In this document: one piece after another, positions 43,316 to 52,129 of the stretch
Layout: each line of letters opens with the position of its first letter
Position numbering within the stretch: the first letter of the stretch is position 1
NCBI GenBank assembly: GCA_023512435.1
Contig: JAILZP010000010.1
Span: 1-64,000 of the forward strand
DNA: 64,000 nt
Reading direction: 5' to 3'
From: Peptococcaceae bacterium
GTDB lineage: Bacteria > Bacillota > Desulfotomaculia > Desulfotomaculales > Desulfocucumaceae
Program-made: the position numbers and the translations under genes
The notes under the pieces: model-generated
Databases searched by the model: none
The model's input: only the letters and a program-made list of their open reading frames with translations
What the model was told of the DNA's origin: nothing

Positions 43316-44932
43316 ATGATGAATTATCCCCTGACCACGAACAGCATCCTGAAAAGGGCAAAAATGTTGTACGGCAAGAAAGAGATCGTTTGCAGGGACT
43401 ACAACGGCATGTTCAGGTACAATTACGCCCGGTTCTATGAGCGTGTCTGCAGGCTGGCCAACGTGTTGAAAGGCCTCGGAGTACAACCCGGCGACAGGGT
43501 GGCCACCCTGGCCTGGAACAGCCACAGGCACCTGGAGCTTTATTTCGCCATCCCGGGCATCGGATGCGTGCTTCACACCCTGAATCTGAGGCTTTTCCAG
43601 GAACAGCTGATCTACATAATAAACCATGCCGAAGATTCGGTAATTTTCGTGGACCAGGACCTGCTGCCCTTGCTGGAAGCCATAAAGGACAAAATAAAAA
43701 CTGTCAGGCACTTTGTAATCATGTCGGACACCAAGGAAATTCCCGGCACCTCGTTGAGCCCCGTTTATTCGTACGAGGATCTTCTGGACAAGGCCCCCTC
43801 CCAGTATGAATTCCCCACGGATCTGGACGAGTGGTCCGCTGCCGCCATGTGCTACACCACCGCCACCACCGGCGACCCTAAAGGTGTGGTATATACCCAC
43901 CGGGCCATCTTCCTGCACTCCATGGCCTGCCTCACCGCCGACATGATGGGACTAAGCGAAAGGGACACAGTCATGCCGATAGTGCCCATGTTCCATGCCA
44001 ATGCCTGGGGGATGCCCTTCACCGCCACCTGGACCGGCACCAAGCAGGTGTTCCCGGGAGCCCGCCCGGACCCCATGGTCCTCTGCCAGCTGATTCAGGA
44101 TGAAAAGGTGACCTTGAGCGCGGGGGTTCCCACCATCTGGATGGGAATACTCCAGGTGCTTGAAAAGCAAAAATTTGATTTCAGCAGCGCCAGGGGATTC
44201 ATCAACGGCGGGTCGGCCGCTCCCCTGGCCCTTATGAAAGCATACGATGAAAAGGTGGGAGTCCCCATCATCCATGCCTACGGCATGACCGAAACCACCC
44301 CGTTGGTCACCCTTTCCAGGACCAAGTCCTATATGGACGACTGGTCCCTTGAACAACAGTATGCGGTCCGGATCAAGCAGGGCGTGGTGGCGCCGGGCCT
44401 GGAAATCAGGGTGGTGAACGACAGGGGCGAGGATGTTCCGGCCGACGGCAAAACCATGGGCGAACTCATCATCCGGGGCCCCTGGATCGCCGGGGAATAC
44501 TACAAGAACCCGGAAAAGAGCAAAGAGTGCATGGGGGACGGTTGGCTGCACACCAATGACATTGTCACCATAGACGAGGAAGGCTACATCTACATCTGCG
44601 ACCGCACCAAGGACCTGATCAAAAGCGGCGGCGAGTGGATCTCCTCGGTGGACCTGGAAAACACCATCATGGCCCACCCCATGGTGGCCGAAGCGGCGGT
44701 CATCGCCATGCCCCACGAAAAGTGGGACGAGCGTCCCATGGCCTGCGTCGTGCCCAAACCCGAATACAAGGACAGCATTAAGGAGGAAGACATCATCGAT
44801 TTCCTCCGGGATAAGATGACCAAGTGGATGCTTCCGGACAAAGTAATATTCATCGATGAAATTCCAAAAACCAGCGTGGGCAAATTCAATAAAAAGGAAC
44901 TGAGGCAAAAATACATCCCGGGCAAGGCCTGA
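43316..44932 (+). CDS. Medium/long-chain acyl-CoA synthetase
   Basis: 538 aa AMP-forming enzyme. P-loop CYTTATTGDPKGVVYTHRA, then HAYGMTETTPLV, DGWLHTNDIVTIDEEGYIYICDRTKDLIKSGGEWISSVDLE, and the catalytic Lys near KTSVGKFNKKELR. Layout and length fit the AlkK/FadD-like medium to long chain class. Activates fatty acids to acyl-CoA. The AcuA acetyltransferase 4 kb upstream targets enzymes of this superfamily; a link is only possible. Confidence 0.9.
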   Translation: MMNYPLTTNSILKRAKMLYGKKEIVCRDYNGMFRYNYARFYERVCRLANVLKGLGVQPGDRVATLAWNSHRHLELYFAIPGIGCVLHTLNLRLFQEQLIYIINHAEDSVIFVDQDLLPLLEAIKDKIKTVRHFVIMSDTKEIPGTSLSPVYSYEDLLDKAPSQYEFPTDLDEWSAAAMCYTTATTGDPKGVVYTHRAIFLHSMACLTADMMGLSERDTVMPIVPMFHANAWGMPFTATWTGTKQVFPGARPDPMVLCQLIQDEKVTLSAGVPTIWMGILQVLEKQKFDFSSARGFINGGSAAPLALMKAYDEKVGVPIIHAYGMTETTPLVTLSRTKSYMDDWSLEQQYAVRIKQGVVAPGLEIRVVNDRGEDVPADGKTMGELIIRGPWIAGEYYKNPEKSKECMGDGWLHTNDIVTIDEEGYIYICDRTKDLIKSGGEWISSVDLENTIMAHPMVAEAAVIAMPHEKWDERPMACVVPKPEYKDSIKEEDIIDFLRDKMTKWMLPDKVIFIDEIPKTSVGKFNKKELRQKYIPGKA

Positions 44933-44970
44933 TACCGGCCCTAAATCTATTGCCTGTGAATATTAGCTTG

Positions 44971-44996
44971 AGGGCGTCCTGTTGCAAGGACGCCCT
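44971..44996 (+). terminator. Terminator of acyl-CoA synthetase gene
   Basis: AGGGCGTCC and GGACGCCCT form a 9-bp stem with an 8-nt loop, followed by TAATAATGG; no long T-run. Confidence 0.6.
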
Positions 44997-45048
44997 TAAT
45001 AATGGATAATTACTTTAATAAAGACTCAAACATGTCGGGTGAATGACC

Positions 45049-46026
45049 ATGCCGGCAAATTTAACACCGCAGTATCACGCCGCCGAAGAGAATTTCAAGA
45101 AGGCGGCCACCACCGAGGAAAAGATAACGGCCCTGGAGGAAATGCTGGCTGTAATACCCAAGCACAAGGGCACAGAAAAACTCCAGGCCGATCTCAAGAG
45201 AAGGCTGTCCAAACTAAGGGAGGAGGATCTGAAGAAGGGAGCCGCTAAGAGATTCGACCCCTTCCGTATTGAAAGGCAGGGAGCGGGGCAGGTGGTCCTT
45301 TTCGGCTTCCCGAACACGGGAAAATCCTCCCTGTTGAACGCACTGACCAGAGCCAGCGCCAAGGTGGCGGATTACCCCTTTACCACCACCATGCCGGCAA
45401 GCGGCATGATGCCCTACGAGGATATCTTTGTCCAACTGGTGGACCTGCCTCCCATTACCTCCGAGATCTCACCCCCGGGAATTTCCGGGGCGCTGATCGG
45501 AGCCGACATTATTCTGGTGGTGTTCGACGCCTCGTCGGACGACTGCCTGGACCAGATCAACGAAAGCATAAATTTTCTTTATAAAAAGAGGGTTGTCAGG
45601 GAAGAGATCATCCCCGGCGTGAGGAGCGTGCCTTCCCACCGGGTTCTCCTGCTGGGCAACAGGGTGGACCGGCCCGGAAGCAGGGAAAACCTGGATATAG
45701 TCAGGGAGCTGAAGCCCGGCGAATTCAAGCTTTACACCGTCTCCGCCCTGACCGGCGAAAGCCTGGAAGATCTCAAAACCGTCATATTCAATACCCTTAA
45801 CGTAATCAGGGTGTACAGCAAGGTGCCGGGCAGGGAACCGGACATGAAAACGCCCTTTGTCATCAAGCGGGGCTGCACGGTACTCGACCTGGCAGAAAAA
45901 ATTCACAAGGACCTGGCCCAGAATTTAAAGTTCGCCCGGGTATGGGGTTCGGCCAGGTTCAGCGGCCAGTCCGTGCCCAGGGACTATGTTCTTCAGGACA
46001 GGGACATTGTGGAAATAAACACCTGA
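45049..46026 (+). CDS. TGS-domain GTPase (Obg/DRG-like)
   Basis: 325 aa from ATG 45049, chosen for its spacing from GGGTGA; ATG 45043 is the alternative. N-terminal helical region 1-75, then a G domain: G1 GFPNTGKSS, G2 in DYPFTTTMPASG, G3 DLPP where DxxG is usual, G4 NRVD where NKxD is usual. The C-terminal TGS domain (about 245-325) has FVIKRGCTVLDLAEKIHKDLAQNLKFARVWG. Close to the DRG/Obg group that binds ribosomes. Confidence 0.83.
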   Translation: MPANLTPQYHAAEENFKKAATTEEKITALEEMLAVIPKHKGTEKLQADLKRRLSKLREEDLKKGAAKRFDPFRIERQGAGQVVLFGFPNTGKSSLLNALTRASAKVADYPFTTTMPASGMMPYEDIFVQLVDLPPITSEISPPGISGALIGADIILVVFDASSDDCLDQINESINFLYKKRVVREEIIPGVRSVPSHRVLLLGNRVDRPGSRENLDIVRELKPGEFKLYTVSALTGESLEDLKTVIFNTLNVIRVYSKVPGREPDMKTPFVIKRGCTVLDLAEKIHKDLAQNLKFARVWGSARFSGQSVPRDYVLQDRDIVEINT

Positions 46027-46036
46027 AAAACAATTG

Positions 46037-46065
46037 GGGCACCTGTCTCTTGCTGACCGGTGCCC
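46037..46065 (+). terminator. Possible terminator between convergent genes
   Basis: GGGCACC and GGTGCCC, 7-bp stem with a 15-nt loop just after the GTPase stop; no T-run. Confidence 0.35.
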
Positions 46066-46117
46066 GACTAATATTCAGGCGGATACGGCTTCACACTTTC
46101 CTTCCCCGCAAATCCCT

Positions 46118-46249
46118 TCATTCGGTCATCTCCACCAGCCGGCGCAGGTTGTCTACAATATCGATGATATCCAGCAAATCCATGTTCCCGGTGTACTTTT
46201 CCAAGATGCTGGCTATATTGCCCGCCGCCTGAGCTACTGCCGGCGCCAT
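46118..46249 (-). CDS. Small acidic protein (43 aa)
   Basis: 43 aa, ATG 46249 with AAAGGGGGC 7 nt upstream. Hydrophobic/helical N-terminus (MAPAVAQAAGNIASILEKY) and an acidic middle (LLDIIDIVDNLRRLVEM). No family recognised. A 9-bp inverted repeat (46277-46285 and 46301-46309) lies just upstream and could be its operator. Confidence 0.5.
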   Translation of the reverse strand: MAPAVAQAAGNIASILEKYTGNMDLLDIIDIVDNLRRLVEMTE

Positions 46250-46276
46250 GACAAAAGCCCCCTTTCAAATTAGTAC

Positions 46277-46309
46277 TGTATTTTACTTAATCTTAATAGT
46301 TAAAATACA
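46277..46309. promoter_or_regulatory. Inverted repeat upstream of 43-aa gene
   Basis: TGTATTTTA and TAAAATACA, 9 bp each, separated by 15 nt. The site is AT-rich and lies 28 nt before the start codon on the minus strand. Function inferred only from position. Confidence 0.35.
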
Positions 46310-46470
46310 ATTTAACAATTTATTTCCTGTTAATTGCAGATTATGTCCACTAAACGGTTATTGCGCAGGGACCCTCAATTCATGGGGGTTATTCGATGAC
46401 TTGTGAAATTTTAGACATTAATTATCGCCCGCTCGGTTTTTCCTCAAGAAGACCGGCGAAATTTAGGGCA

Positions 46471-46496
46471 GAATTAAAAAGGGGGCTATACCCCCC
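46471..46496 (-). terminator. Terminator of tldD
   Basis: GGGGG and CCCCC stem around TATAG (minus strand), followed by TTTTTAATTC. Lies 20 nt after the tldD stop. Confidence 0.7.
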
Positions 46497-46515
46497 ACCA
46501 TTGCGCCACTGCAGG

Positions 46516-47934
46516 TTAGATCCTTCTTATTTTGCCGTTGCCCCCGGCCTGGACCGTACCGCCCACGATGATGTTGTCTATCCAAATGGTGGGCTGGGCG
46601 TCGCTTACCGGGACTCCCTGGCCGTCTTTTCCACAGGTGCCGATGGTGAAGCCCAGATCCCTGCCCACCATTTTAATGTTCTTTAAAACCTCCGGGCCGT
46701 TCCCGGTGAGGGTCGCCCCCCTGATCATGGGCCCTTTTTTCCCGTCAACAATCAGAAAACCCTCAGCCACGTCGAACACAAAGTCACCGGTGGTGGTGTT
46801 GACCTGCCCGCCGCCCATCTTGGTCACCAGAACACCGCGGCCGGCCTCCTTGACCAGGCGTTCCGGGTCATCCTTGCCCGCCGCGATATAGGTGTTTCCC
46901 ATGCGGGGGATGGGCTTCTGCTGGTAGGATTCCCGCCTTCCGTGACCGTTGGACCGCACCCCGTCCTTGGACGCCGTCAAACGGTCATAGAGAAAGTCCT
47001 CCAGCACTCCGTCCCTGATCAAAACAACCTTCCTGGAGGGAACCCCCTCGTCATCGAAACTGTACGACCCGTACCTGTCCTGGAGGGTGGCGTCATCAAC
47101 CACCGTGACCGCTTCAGAGGCCACCTGCTGCCCTTTCCTGCCCGCGTACACCGACAGCCCCTTTTGCACCAGGTCGGCTTCCAGCCCGTGCCCGCATGCC
47201 TCATGGACCATGGTCCCCCCGGCCTCACCGGCCATAACCACAGGCATCCTGCCCGACGGGGCCGGCTGTGCCTTCAGCATCCCCACAGCCCTGGCGGCAG
47301 CCGTCCTGGCCACATCCTCCGGCCTGTTCCGTTCCAGCAGGTCAAATCCGGCCATGCTTCCCACGGCCTCGTAGCCGGTCTGGATGATATCACCACCGGC
47401 GGCCACCACCTGCACCATCAATCTGGTCCTTATGCGTTCGTCCTCAACGTAGTCGCCTTCACTGTTTGCTATGGTCACATTCTGGATGACGTCGCCGTAC
47501 CCCACGATAACCTGCTTTATACATTCCGGATCCACGCCCCTGGCTGCGCGGTCAGCGGCCTCCACGGCAAGCACCTTTTTTTCTGTCGGCACCAGGTCTG
47601 GCCGCAATCCAAAATTGAACTCCACCAGGGGATCGACCTTACACAGGTCGATGTTGTACTCCTTTTTTTCTCCCTGGGCCGCACGGCTTGCTATCCCGGC
47701 GGCCTCGGCCAGGCCCCGGCGGGTCAGGTCATTGGTATAGGCGTAGGCCGTGGATTCGCCGGCCAGCACCCTTATTCCGGCACCCACATCAAGGCCGGAG
47801 TGCACCTTTTCAATCTTGCCCTCCTCGCAGCCGATCCCGGTCACTTTTTTATGTTCAATATAAATGTCGGCAAAATCCCCGCCATTTCCCAGGGCTATTT
47901 CAAGGACTTCCTTAATTACCTGCCTGTCTACCAA
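46516..47934 (-). CDS. tldD: TldD/PmbA-family metalloprotease, TldD-like
   Basis: 472 aa from TTG 47934, which has GAGGTGATT upstream; GTG 47943 would overlap that signal. The TldD zinc motif is in HEACGHGLEADL (HExxxH), with GTCGKDGQGVPVSDAQPTIWI near the C-terminus. TldD acts with TldE/PmbA on unfolded peptides or on modified-peptide precursors. No tldE is present in the window. Confidence 0.9.
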   Translation of the reverse strand: MVDRQVIKEVLEIALGNGGDFADIYIEHKKVTGIGCEEGKIEKVHSGLDVGAGIRVLAGESTAYAYTNDLTRRGLAEAAGIASRAAQGEKKEYNIDLCKVDPLVEFNFGLRPDLVPTEKKVLAVEAADRAARGVDPECIKQVIVGYGDVIQNVTIANSEGDYVEDERIRTRLMVQVVAAGGDIIQTGYEAVGSMAGFDLLERNRPEDVARTAAARAVGMLKAQPAPSGRMPVVMAGEAGGTMVHEACGHGLEADLVQKGLSVYAGRKGQQVASEAVTVVDDATLQDRYGSYSFDDEGVPSRKVVLIRDGVLEDFLYDRLTASKDGVRSNGHGRRESYQQKPIPRMGNTYIAAGKDDPERLVKEAGRGVLVTKMGGGQVNTTTGDFVFDVAEGFLIVDGKKGPMIRGATLTGNGPEVLKNIKMVGRDLGFTIGTCGKDGQGVPVSDAQPTIWIDNIIVGGTVQAGGNGKIRRI

Positions 47935-48170
47935 AATAATCACCTCAAAGAAATATGAACCATCCCTCTAAATATTTTAAGCCTGAACCCATCTTTTGAT
48001 ACCATGACCGGCAACAATGCATGCTATGAAAAAAATACGGAAACTTCCCTGCCGTTGGCCGTCTGTATCAAGTAGAATATTTTTCCTCCATGGAATATTA
48101 TGGTATAGGTCGCTCACTGAATTGTTCCTTGTTAAGTCCCGGGCAATTTAAATCCCGGGATATTTTCTTC

Positions 48171-50606
48171 CTATTCGCCCGGGCAGCACCCGGAACCGCA
48201 CCCTCCGCCTCCGCCGGCACCGCCGGGGCCGAAATCCTTCATCCCCCTGGCGTACCCGGCCAGCCTTGCGTCCACCAGCCCGAACACGGTGCCTTCGGGG
48301 TAGCGGCCATTCTCGTCGCGCTTGCCGGCCGGCACCCCGGTCAGCAGTTCAATGCCCTCCTCCACGGTGGAAACCGCGTAAATGTGGAACTTGCCCTCGG
48401 CCACGGCCTGGGTGACCTCATGCCTGAGCATCAGGTTGTCGATATTCTGGACCGGGATGATCACGCCCTGGCGGCCGTTCAGCCCCCTCTCGCGGCAAAG
48501 GTTGAAGAATCCCTCCACCTTTTCGGTGACTCCCCCTATAGGCTGAATCTCACCCTTCTGGTTCACCGATCCCGTCACCGCCAAGCCCTGGTATATTGGC
48601 AAACCCGAAAGGCTGGACAGAAGGCAGTACAGCTCCGTGCTGGAGGCGCTGTCGCCGTCCACCCCGTCATACAACTGCTCAAAGGTGATTCTGGCGGACA
48701 GGCGCAGGGGTTTGTCCTGGGCGAATTTTTCCCCCAGGTAGCCCACCAGGGTCAGCACCCCTTTGGTGTGGCTGCTTCCGCTCATGTGGGACTCCCTTTC
48801 GATATTGACCACACCTTCCTGGCCCATAAAGGTGCTGGCGGTAATCCGGGACGGACGTCCAAAGGCGTAGTCTCCCAGCTGAATCACCGACAGCCCGTTT
48901 ATCTGCCCCACCACTTCACCGTCCGTATCCACCATGATTACGTCCTTCAGCATCATCTCCCGGATCTTTTCTTCTATCCTGGAGGACCGGTAAATTTTCT
49001 CCTCGATGGCCTTCATCACGTGGGCGGACCCCACCAGCGGGGCGTTTTCACTCTCGGCCCAGGCAGCGGCTTCGTAAACCACCTCAATAACCTCGTTAAA
49101 CCTGGTGGAGAGCTTATTCTGATTGCCGGCCAGCCGCGATCCGTATTCTAAAAGCTCGGCCAGTCCGGTGCGGTCAAAGTGCCTGAGGTTTTCCCTGGTA
49201 CATACCGCCCCCACAAAGGCGGCGTAGTGGGCAATATTTTCCGGCGTCCTGGGCATTTCAGTGTCGAAGTCCACTTTGACCTTGAAAAATTTCTGGAAAT
49301 CCTCGTCCAGGGCGTAAAGCAGGCTGTAGATCTGATAGCTTCCCACCAGGATAACCTTGATGTTGAGGGGAATGGGCTCCGGCCTCAGGGACACCGTCGG
49401 CACCATGCGGTACTGCTCGCCTATATTTTCAACAAAGCACAGCCTGTTTTTCAGCGCTCTCTTCAAAGTGTCCCAAACCCCCGGGTCCGTAAGCACGTCC
49501 CTGGCCTGCAGCACAAGGAAGCCGCCGTTGGCCCGGTGGATGGCCCCGGGCTTGATCATGGTGTGGTCGGTGCTGAGGGTCCCCATCTGGGTGTTGTACT
49601 CTATTTTTCCGAACAGGTTGTAGTAGTTCGGGCTGTTTTCAAAGACCACAGGCGCTCCCTGGATTTCCCCGTTGTTCACAAAGAGATTCACCCGGTAGCG
49701 GTCGAACAGGTTCTGCCCGTCACAGCTCATTCCGGCGGCGGCGGAGGGCTTGATCTGTTCAAGGTTCTTGGCAATATCATCCAGGATTCCCTGGAGATAT
49801 TCCAGCACCTTTGGAAATTTTTCATACTTCTCCTTCATTTTCTTCACCAGGGGACCGGCGGCCACCAGCACAATCTGCTTGTCCAAGTCGCTGATTTTCT
49901 GCCTGGTGTCCTTTTCCAACTGGCGGGTTGAGGAAAGCACATCCTCCAGCTTTTGCTGCAGGGCTCTCCCCGCCTTTTCCATTTCCTCCTGGACTTCTCT
50001 TGGCAGGGCCTCATATTCATCCACCGAAAGCTTCTTGCCGTCCCTGGTGGGAGTGAAATAAAAGCCTTGGGGACCCTGCTTCATCAAAAAACCGTAATCC
50101 GCGGCCTCCCGCCTGATCCCGTTGATGGCCTTTTCAATTTCCTGCTCAAGTTCCTGCATGATGGCGGCTTTTTTGTGTTCGTAATCCTCTCCCTCAAAGG
50201 CCTTGGGAATGGCCACCCGCAGATCTTTTATAAGGTCTTCCATGTCCTTTTGCAGGCCCTTCCCCCGGCCCGCCGGCAGAGACACCGACCTGGGCTGGTC
50301 GGGATCGGCGAAGTTGTACAGGTAGCACCAGTCGTCCGGCACATCCCTTCGCACGGCTTCCCATCTCAAAACGTCGTTTATATACGTGCTCTTGCCTGTT
50401 CCCGTAGGTCCCGCCACGTACACGTTGTAACCGGGGGCGCGCATGGTGACGCCGAACTGCATCGCCCTGACCGCCCTTTCCTGTCCGATGAAGTCTTTAA
50501 GCGGCTGCACTTCGGCGGTGGTTTCAAACCCCAGTTCGTCAGGCCTGCAATAGCGCCGCAGCCTTTCCACCGGCACCCGGAGCTTGTTTTTCAGGTCAGC
50601 CATCAT
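48171..50606 (-). CDS. Lon-related ATP-dependent protease
   Basis: 811 aa from ATG 50606 (TGGGGG upstream). N-terminal AAA+ with AGPTGTGKSTYINDVL (Walker A), a long helical insertion with coiled coil (about 150-290), a second AAA+ part, and a C-terminal Lon/S16 protease domain with the catalytic Ser in DGDSASSTELYCLL and Lys in TEKVEGFFNLCRERG. The last 15 residues are Gly/Cys-rich (GCGSGCC), possibly metal-binding. Belongs to the YcbZ/LonB-like group. Cytosolic quality control. Confidence 0.92.
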   Translation of the reverse strand: MMADLKNKLRVPVERLRRYCRPDELGFETTAEVQPLKDFIGQERAVRAMQFGVTMRAPGYNVYVAGPTGTGKSTYINDVLRWEAVRRDVPDDWCYLYNFADPDQPRSVSLPAGRGKGLQKDMEDLIKDLRVAIPKAFEGEDYEHKKAAIMQELEQEIEKAINGIRREAADYGFLMKQGPQGFYFTPTRDGKKLSVDEYEALPREVQEEMEKAGRALQQKLEDVLSSTRQLEKDTRQKISDLDKQIVLVAAGPLVKKMKEKYEKFPKVLEYLQGILDDIAKNLEQIKPSAAAGMSCDGQNLFDRYRVNLFVNNGEIQGAPVVFENSPNYYNLFGKIEYNTQMGTLSTDHTMIKPGAIHRANGGFLVLQARDVLTDPGVWDTLKRALKNRLCFVENIGEQYRMVPTVSLRPEPIPLNIKVILVGSYQIYSLLYALDEDFQKFFKVKVDFDTEMPRTPENIAHYAAFVGAVCTRENLRHFDRTGLAELLEYGSRLAGNQNKLSTRFNEVIEVVYEAAAWAESENAPLVGSAHVMKAIEEKIYRSSRIEEKIREMMLKDVIMVDTDGEVVGQINGLSVIQLGDYAFGRPSRITASTFMGQEGVVNIERESHMSGSSHTKGVLTLVGYLGEKFAQDKPLRLSARITFEQLYDGVDGDSASSTELYCLLSSLSGLPIYQGLAVTGSVNQKGEIQPIGGVTEKVEGFFNLCRERGLNGRQGVIIPVQNIDNLMLRHEVTQAVAEGKFHIYAVSTVEEGIELLTGVPAGKRDENGRYPEGTVFGLVDARLAGYARGMKDFGPGGAGGGGGCGSGCCPGE

Positions 50607-50813
50607 TAAACCCCCAGTTTTATTACCGTATTTCCGAAATAATACTGGATCAGCCCGGCTTTTCCTTCTTAATTCGGGCATATTTTTAAGGTAAAATGCA
50701 TTTTAGGTCCGGCTGAAATATTAAGTGCCGGCGTCAAAACAAAACCGCCGGCGACTGGGATATGCGCAGCCCGGAAAAGCGTAATTTCATATGCAAAATC
50801 TTTAAAATACCAT

Positions 50814-50842
50814 TTGACTTCTTCTCCGAGATTTTGTATACT
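50814..50842 (+). promoter_or_regulatory. Promoter of tRNA cluster
   Basis: TTGACT (50814-50819), a 17-nt spacer and TATACT (50837-50842), about 50 nt before tRNA-Asp. Near-consensus sigma-A site. Confidence 0.8.
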
Positions 50843-50893
50843 TATCATTGTCAGTAAACGGCGGTACTGCTACGACCACTGTTTCAGACCCAC

Positions 50894-50969
50894 GGAGCTG
50901 TAGTGTAGTGGTTAACATGCCGGCCTGTCAAGCCGGAGATCGCGGGTTCAAGTCCCGTCAGCTCCGCCA
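50894..50969 (+). tRNA. tRNA-Asp (GTC)
   Basis: 76 nt with encoded CCA. Acceptor GGAGCTG pairs with CAGCTCC; anticodon loop CTGTCAA gives GTC; T-loop GGTTCAAGTCC. First gene in the plus-strand cluster. Confidence 0.95.
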
Positions 50970-50973
50970 TCCT

Positions 50974-51049
<76 letters not shown>

Positions 51050-51070
51050 CACCCTTCAATTGGAAAGAGC

Positions 51071-51099
51071 TTGACAATCGCGGCAAAATCTTATAATAT
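51071..51099 (+). promoter_or_regulatory. Internal promoter before tRNA-Gly
   Basis: TTGACA (51071-51076) and TAATAT (51094-51099) with a 17-nt spacer; TATAAT at 51092-51097 overlaps. It could drive tRNA-Gly and tRNA-Cys separately. Confidence 0.65.
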
Positions 51100-51113
51100 G
51101 ATATAACAGGCAT

Positions 51114-51188
51114 GCGGAAGTAGCTCAGTGGTAGAGCATCGCCTTGCCAAGGCGAGGGCCGCGGGTTCGAATCCCGTCTTCCGCTCCA
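51114..51188 (+). tRNA. tRNA-Gly (GCC)
   Basis: 75 nt with encoded CCA. Acceptor GCGGAAG pairs with CTTCCGC; anticodon loop TTGCCAA gives GCC; T-loop GGTTCGAATCC. Confidence 0.95.
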
Positions 51189-51196
51189 TTTTATCT

Positions 51197-51271
51197 GGCG
51201 ACATAGCCAAGTGGTAAGGCAGAGGACTGCAAATCCTCCATTCCCCGGTTCAAATCCGGGTGTCGCCTCCA
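51197..51271 (+). tRNA. tRNA-Cys (GCA)
   Basis: 75 nt with encoded CCA. Acceptor GGCGACA pairs with TGTCGCC; anticodon loop CTGCAAA gives GCA. Last gene of the cluster; a terminator follows directly. Confidence 0.95.
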
Positions 51272-51277
51272 GAAGTA

Positions 51278-51312
51278 AGAGGGCTGCGAAAAATCGTAGC
51301 CCTCTTTTTTTA
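51278..51312 (+). terminator. Terminator of tRNA cluster
   Basis: AGAGGGCT with AGCCCTCT, extended inside by CGA/TCG, then seven T. A classic rho-independent terminator. Confidence 0.9.
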
Positions 51313-51324
51313 TAAAAAAATTCT

Positions 51325-51353
51325 TGCGACAGGCGGAACCGTCCCCTGTCGCA
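51325..51353. repeat. 29-bp REP-like palindrome, left copy
   Basis: TGCGACAGG and CCTGTCGCA are the arms, with an 11-nt centre containing GGAACC. Matches the reverse complement of 55133-55161 at 27 of 29 positions by my count. The arms and the GGGACGGTT core resemble REP-like units seen with Y1 transposases (RAYT); no transposase is present. Confidence 0.75.
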
Positions 51354-51433
51354 CACTCAGGCCCTGACCTTACTGATCCCCATGTGGTTATCAGCTTGTG
51401 CGAACGCTAAAATGAAACTGATCCATTATCGAA

Positions 51434-51520
51434 AGACACGGGGACGGTCCTGTTGTCTATCAAGATATGGTCTATTCCCTTTTTTGCTGTGTTGCGGACA
51501 CTAGAACCGTCCCCGTGTCT
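51434..51520. repeat. 15-bp inverted repeat pair with GGGGACGGT core
   Basis: A 15-mer starting AGACACGGGG (51434-51448) returns as its exact complement at 51506-51520, 57 nt apart. The core GGGGACGGT is shared with the 29-bp palindromes, so this is a second member of the same repeat family, probably a mobile hairpin unit. A shorter relative, AACCGTCCC, is at 51649-51657. Confidence 0.7.
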
Positions 51521-51681
51521 ATACGTTGAACCCGTGACTCAGACCTGTGGGACTCAGTTCTAGCGGAGAATGTTAATAATGGCCAGCGACGTAAAACTTC
51601 CTATAACTCAAGTTCCCCGTACTGAAATGAAACACACTTCAATTCAAGAACCGTCCCTATTTTTCCAAGCAACTTTTACAG

Positions 51682-51900
51682 GTGGAAGACGTTTTTCGCA
51701 CCTTAAAAACAACCCTGGAGCTGAGACCAGTCTACCACCGGTTGGAAGACCGCATCTGTTCCCATGAGATGCTGTGCTGGATGCTCTCCTCTTGGTCCGC
51801 TGTGCAGAAAACAAAACCAAAGATACTTGACGCAACATTAGGGATAAACTGCAAAAGGATTCACCTTGTCGAGTACCTGGGAATGCCGGTTAGGTATTGA
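51682..51900 (+). pseudogene. Transposase fragment, IS4/IS1634-type C-terminus
   Basis: One frame reads EDVFRTLKTTLELRPVYHRLEDRI and, later, RIHLVEYLG; in between the matching residues (LLLVRCAENKTKD) are in another frame and run into a stop. This is the C-terminal end of a DDE transposase of the IS4/IS1634 type, with at least two frameshifts and no N-terminal part. A dead insertion remnant. Confidence 0.72.
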
Positions 51901-52129
51901 AAATGACGGAATCAACCACAGTATTAAAGCAATTGTTTTCAGCCCTTAAAATCCCGGAACCCCCTAAAATACTGTGAATCACCCCCAAAGGGTAGTTATT
52001 CTTTATAGTAATACGCCCAGTTTTTACCTGTCCGATACCCCTGTGGAGAGCCTTGTTGCGCCTCATTCGTATCTTGTTACTGTCGAACGTGGGCTAACAA
52101 GAGAATGTTAATAATTGATAAGTTTTTGC
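51901..52129. other. Intergenic region after IS remnant
   Basis: 229 nt between the transposase remnant and the end of the helicase gene. Nothing recognised beyond degraded, AT-rich sequence. Confidence 0.3.

Noticed and set aside
48090-49151. 353-codon plus-strand frame opposite the Lon-like protease
   Set aside because: Antisense shadow of a conserved gene, no ribosome binding site, composition typical of shadow translation. The same holds for 43952-44908 (minus) and 46942-47958 (plus).
51325-51520. CRISPR array
   Set aside because: The repeats are palindromic, unevenly spaced, of two types and only a few copies, with no cas genes; they fit REP-like elements.
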